A stretch of 38,116 bases of DNA from a bacterium (GTDB lineage: Bacteria; KSB1; UBA2214), in NCBI GenBank assembly GCA_029560815.1, contig JAKQKF010000030.1:1-38116 (forward strand), read 5' to 3'. The position numbers and the translations under genes were made by a program. The notes beneath the pieces are model-generated. The model made no database searches, was not told the DNA's origin, and was given only the letters and a program-made list of their open reading frames with translations. This document shows, piece by piece, positions 35,637 through 38,116 of this stretch (its first letter is position 1; the number at the start of each line of letters is the position of its first letter).

Positions 35637-36874
35637 TGAAGGTCCTCCTCATCAATACGCTCTATGGCGGACATCCGGGCGGTATCGACCGCTATACGGC
35701 CCAAATCATCCACATGCTTCACCGCGCCGGAGAGCGCACGCTCCTGGTCTACGGCCGCCGTAGAGGCGAGGCCATGGAGCGGGATCTCCCGCTCGAGAGC
35801 GAACACGCACTGCCGGGGCTGGAGAGCGGCCCCAAGGGCAAGAGCGACGATGTCGCGGAGAGGCTGCTTGCGCTGGCCGCCGGCCTGCAACCGGATGTTG
35901 TCTTTACTCAGGACATCGCTCATGCCCCCGCCCTGACCGCGCTGTGCCGGAATTTTCCCGTCGTGCAGATGTTCCATGACTACCGCCCCATCTGCCTCAA
36001 GGATACCCGCCGCGGCTATTTCGCCCGGCGGCTCTGCCCGTGGCCCCTCGGCTGGCGCTGCCTGCTCAATGGCCACTTTATCCGCCGCCCCGCTGCGGGC
36101 TCCCGTCTTCCCCGCCTGGCCAGCCTGAAAGAGGCGCAGCGGCTCCTGGCCGCCTGCAAGGGCAGCCATCACGCCCTCACCGCCAGCGATCACGTCCGCA
36201 GCGCCTATATCCTCAACGGCTTTGCCCCCCATAAAATCGCCACCCTCCCCCTCTTCACGCCGGAGAATGGTTTCGATCCGGCCGGCTCCTACCCCCGTGA
36301 AAAAATCATCCTCTTCGTCGGCCGTCTCACCGACCGCTACAAGGGGGCGGACCTGCTCCTCGATGTGATGCAGCGCTGCCGCGAGGAGATCCGGCTCTGC
36401 ATCGCCGGCGACGGACGCTATGCCGCGCGGATCAGATCCCTGTGCGCGAAAAAAGAGTTAAGCCACCGCGTAAAGTTCATGGGCTGGATGGAGGGGGAGG
36501 CGCTGCAGCAGGCCTACCGGCAGGCGATGGCGGTGGTCATGCCCTCGCTCTGGGCGGAGCCTTTCGGTCTGGTCGGGCTGGAGGCGATGGCCAACGGTAC
36601 GCCGGTCGTCGCCTTTGATGTGGGCGGGATCCCGCAGTGGCTGCGGGAGAATGTCACCGGATTTCTCGTACCCTGGCTGGATACCGCAGCAATGGCGGAA
36701 CGGATCGACCGGCTGGCGGGCAATCCGGTCCAGGTCCGGCAGATGGGGCTCGCCGGGCACCGGCACGTGCGCAGCGAATTTTCCGAGTCCTCCTATCTGG
36801 AGGGGCTGATGGGCGCCTTCAGGCTGGCCATTGACCGCTTCCACGCGGAGAAAACCGGCCGCTCCCTTTCCTGA
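35636..36874 (+). CDS. Glycosyltransferase family 4
   Basis: GT4 enzymes transfer a sugar from a nucleotide donor with retention. The 412-residue protein has two Rossmann-like halves: an N-terminal half with LLINTLYGGHPGGIDRYT and a C-terminal half with ILFVGRLTDRYKGADLLLD, CIAGDGRYA and the EX7E motif (Glu308-Glu316 in EPFGLVGLEAM). It starts at the ATG sharing one base with the upstream stop (TGATG); a GTG at 35633 is also possible. The acceptor is unknown; cell-surface polysaccharide is likely. It converges with the next gene with a 1-nt gap and no terminator. Confidence 0.9.
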   Translation: MKVLLINTLYGGHPGGIDRYTAQIIHMLHRAGERTLLVYGRRRGEAMERDLPLESEHALPGLESGPKGKSDDVAERLLALAAGLQPDVVFTQDIAHAPALTALCRNFPVVQMFHDYRPICLKDTRRGYFARRLCPWPLGWRCLLNGHFIRRPAAGSRLPRLASLKEAQRLLAACKGSHHALTASDHVRSAYILNGFAPHKIATLPLFTPENGFDPAGSYPREKIILFVGRLTDRYKGADLLLDVMQRCREEIRLCIAGDGRYAARIRSLCAKKELSHRVKFMGWMEGEALQQAYRQAMAVVMPSLWAEPFGLVGLEAMANGTPVVAFDVGGIPQWLRENVTGFLVPWLDTAAMAERIDRLAGNPVQVRQMGLAGHRHVRSEFSESSYLEGLMGAFRLAIDRFHAEKTGRSLS

Positions 36875-36875
36875 G

Positions 36876-38116
36876 TCACTTTTCGCGGCGTTCATACCAA
36901 AGTTCGGGCCTTGTCTGCCAGCCGGTCAGCGGATAGAACCGGCGCCCAGGGTCAAAGATCCTCCTCCCCTCACCATACCCCCTCTCAATCTCCCCGGCCA
37001 GCCAATCGTCGCTGGCGATAATCACCGCATAGCTCCGTTCCACAAGTGCGCCGGCGATTTCGCGTTCCAGCTCTCTCTTGCCGGGTTCATCGGTTCCGCG
37101 CAGAACATCATCCAGAGCGCAGCGATGCGCGCATCCGCTCTTGCCGGCGAGCCGGGCGAGATAGCCGTGGCTGGGGATCCAGAGCTCTCCCTGTACTGCG
37201 GCGATGCGGCGCACAAGGGCCTCGCCGGCCTGCCGGTCGGCGGCAGCGGGCAGGTGGTGGAGGGGATTGTAGAGCAGCAGGATGAGCTGGAGCAGAGCGG
37301 CTGCCCAGGGCAGAAAGAGTGCACAGCGGCGCAGTGCGGGGCGGGCGCAGAGGGCGCGCAGAAACCGAAGCGCTGGTCCCTCCGGCTGCTGCTGACGGCT
37401 TGACGGAGATTCCCGCCTCGCCGCTGCGGTGAACCAGCGCTGGACGGCCAGCGCGAAGAGCATGGCGAAAGCGGCATGGGCGGGCATGGCGACATTGTGA
37501 AAAGCACCGGAGGGGACGCTCGCCAGCCAGGGGCCGCCAACGAGCCCGGCGGCAGCGGCCGGCCAGAATAGATCCCGCCCGCGAAACCGGCTGGACCCGG
37601 CAAGGAGATAGAGTCCGCCGGCGAGGGTGGCGATGGGCAGGGGCTTGAAGAAATAGTCGATCCAGAAGTGGTGAACCCGCCACCAGACGGGTAAATGCTC
37701 GCCGGGCAGATAAAAGAGGTAATAGAAAAGCCAGCCTCCGCTCGCCCTTTGCAGCATCCAGAGACCGGCAGCCAGAAGGCCGAGCCAGGCGGCGGGGATG
37801 ATCCATCTGCGCGGATTTTTCCCGCAGAGGGCCAGCCAGATCATCACCGGCAGGGAGATCACCAGAGCTGTCTGCTTGCAGAAGAAGGCGAGGGCGAGCA
37901 GGAGAGCAGCACCAAGCCCTCCGGCGAGGGTGCGGCTGCGGCGCAGCAGATAGAGGCCGGCAAGCAGGAGGAGGAGAAAGAGCGAATCAACCCGCGCCAG
38001 ACCGAACCAAAAGCCGCTGACCGGGTAGCTCGCCAGATAGAGCGCCCCCGCCAGGACACCGGCGCGGCGCGATCCGCTCTCCCGACGGATCCAGTAACCG
38101 ATGAGGAGCACGGTGA
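36876..38116 (-). CDS. Membrane glycosyltransferase-like protein (PMT/ArnT type), 5' end cut off
   Basis: The gene runs off the right edge; 411 or more residues of the C-terminal part are visible. About ten hydrophobic helices are seen, with ARVDSLFLLLLLAGLYLLRR and FFCKQTALVISLP, patterns common in GT39/GT83-like polyprenyl-phosphate sugar transferases. The last 120 residues form a soluble domain. The catalytic first loop (usually an Asp/Glu near the N-terminus) lies outside the window, so the call is by overall type only. With the neighbouring GT4 it suggests a surface-glycan locus continuing to the right. Confidence 0.6.
   Translation of the reverse strand, partial: TVLLIGYWIRRESGSRRAGVLAGALYLASYPVSGFWFGLARVDSLFLLLLLAGLYLLRRSRTLAGGLGAALLLALAFFCKQTALVISLPVMIWLALCGKNPRRWIIPAAWLGLLAAGLWMLQRASGGWLFYYLFYLPGEHLPVWWRVHHFWIDYFFKPLPIATLAGGLYLLAGSSRFRGRDLFWPAAAAGLVGGPWLASVPSGAFHNVAMPAHAAFAMLFALAVQRWFTAAARRESPSSRQQQPEGPALRFLRALCARPALRRCALFLPWAAALLQLILLLYNPLHHLPAAADRQAGEALVRRIAAVQGELWIPSHGYLARLAGKSGCAHRCALDDVLRGTDEPGKRELEREIAGALVERSYAVIIASDDWLAGEIERGYGEGRRIFDPGRRFYPLTGWQTRPELWYERREK

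Overview
The window is a GC-rich (roughly 60%+) bacterial chromosomal segment with densely packed genes. Most lie in long minus-strand operons with start/stop overlaps and clear Shine-Dalgarno sequences. No insertion sequence, phage gene, CRISPR array, tRNA or rRNA was seen. The SecA has a Bacteroidetes/FCB-like PPXD, the prolyl-tRNA synthetase is of the archaeal-like short type, and there is an HPr kinase with Man-family PTS subunits plus a lipoprotein GH5 enzyme. This suggests a Gram-negative member of the FCB superphylum or a neighbouring candidate phylum (KSB1/Calditrichota-like). That placement is inference and only moderately certain.

Layout: 1-4.3 kb (+) holds a GH5 lipoprotein, canonical cydAB and a small secreted protein. 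4.4-8.8 kb (-) holds a Dps-like ferritin and an unusual pair of CydA-superfamily membrane proteins, one fused to a mono-heme cytochrome c, an unassigned domain and a seven-heme tail. 9.0-14.8 kb (-) holds a half-size TauE/SafE permease, a SpoIID/LytB lipoprotein, era, a zinc-ribbon protein, proS and a cysteine-rich unknown. 15.0-16.6 kb (+) is a sodium:solute symporter. 16.9-31.7 kb (-) is a long housekeeping block read right to left: zinc-ribbon coiled-coil protein, RNase P RNA, recJ, ilvE, nusB, secA, smg-like DUF494, xerC/D, hpf, hprK, PTS IIA, PTS IIB. 31.7-32.1 kb is an AT-richer region with its own promoter-like sequence and a strong terminator but no recognised gene. 32.1-33.3 kb (-) is an M29-like aminopeptidase. 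33.6-36.9 kb (+) is an operon of a Tat-exported Fe-S aldo/keto reductase, a DUF6599-like lipoprotein and a GT4 glycosyltransferase. The right end (-) is a truncated membrane glycosyltransferase-like protein.

The most unusual item is secA. Reconstructed, it would encode about 2,060 residues, more than twice the normal length. It has a roughly 600-residue expansion of the preprotein cross-linking domain, built from about nine degenerate copies of one short PPXD strand-turn-strand element. It also has a roughly 400-residue expansion of the helical scaffold/wing region that again looks like repeated units. The gene is broken into two frames inside NBD1 by a +1/-1-type shift that creates an ATGA stop/start overlap. 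The second notable system is the CydA-like pair with an octaheme cytochrome c. It lies beside an ordinary bd oxidase and a ferritin and could be a cytochrome-c-linked oxygen reductase or quinone/cytochrome oxidoreductase.
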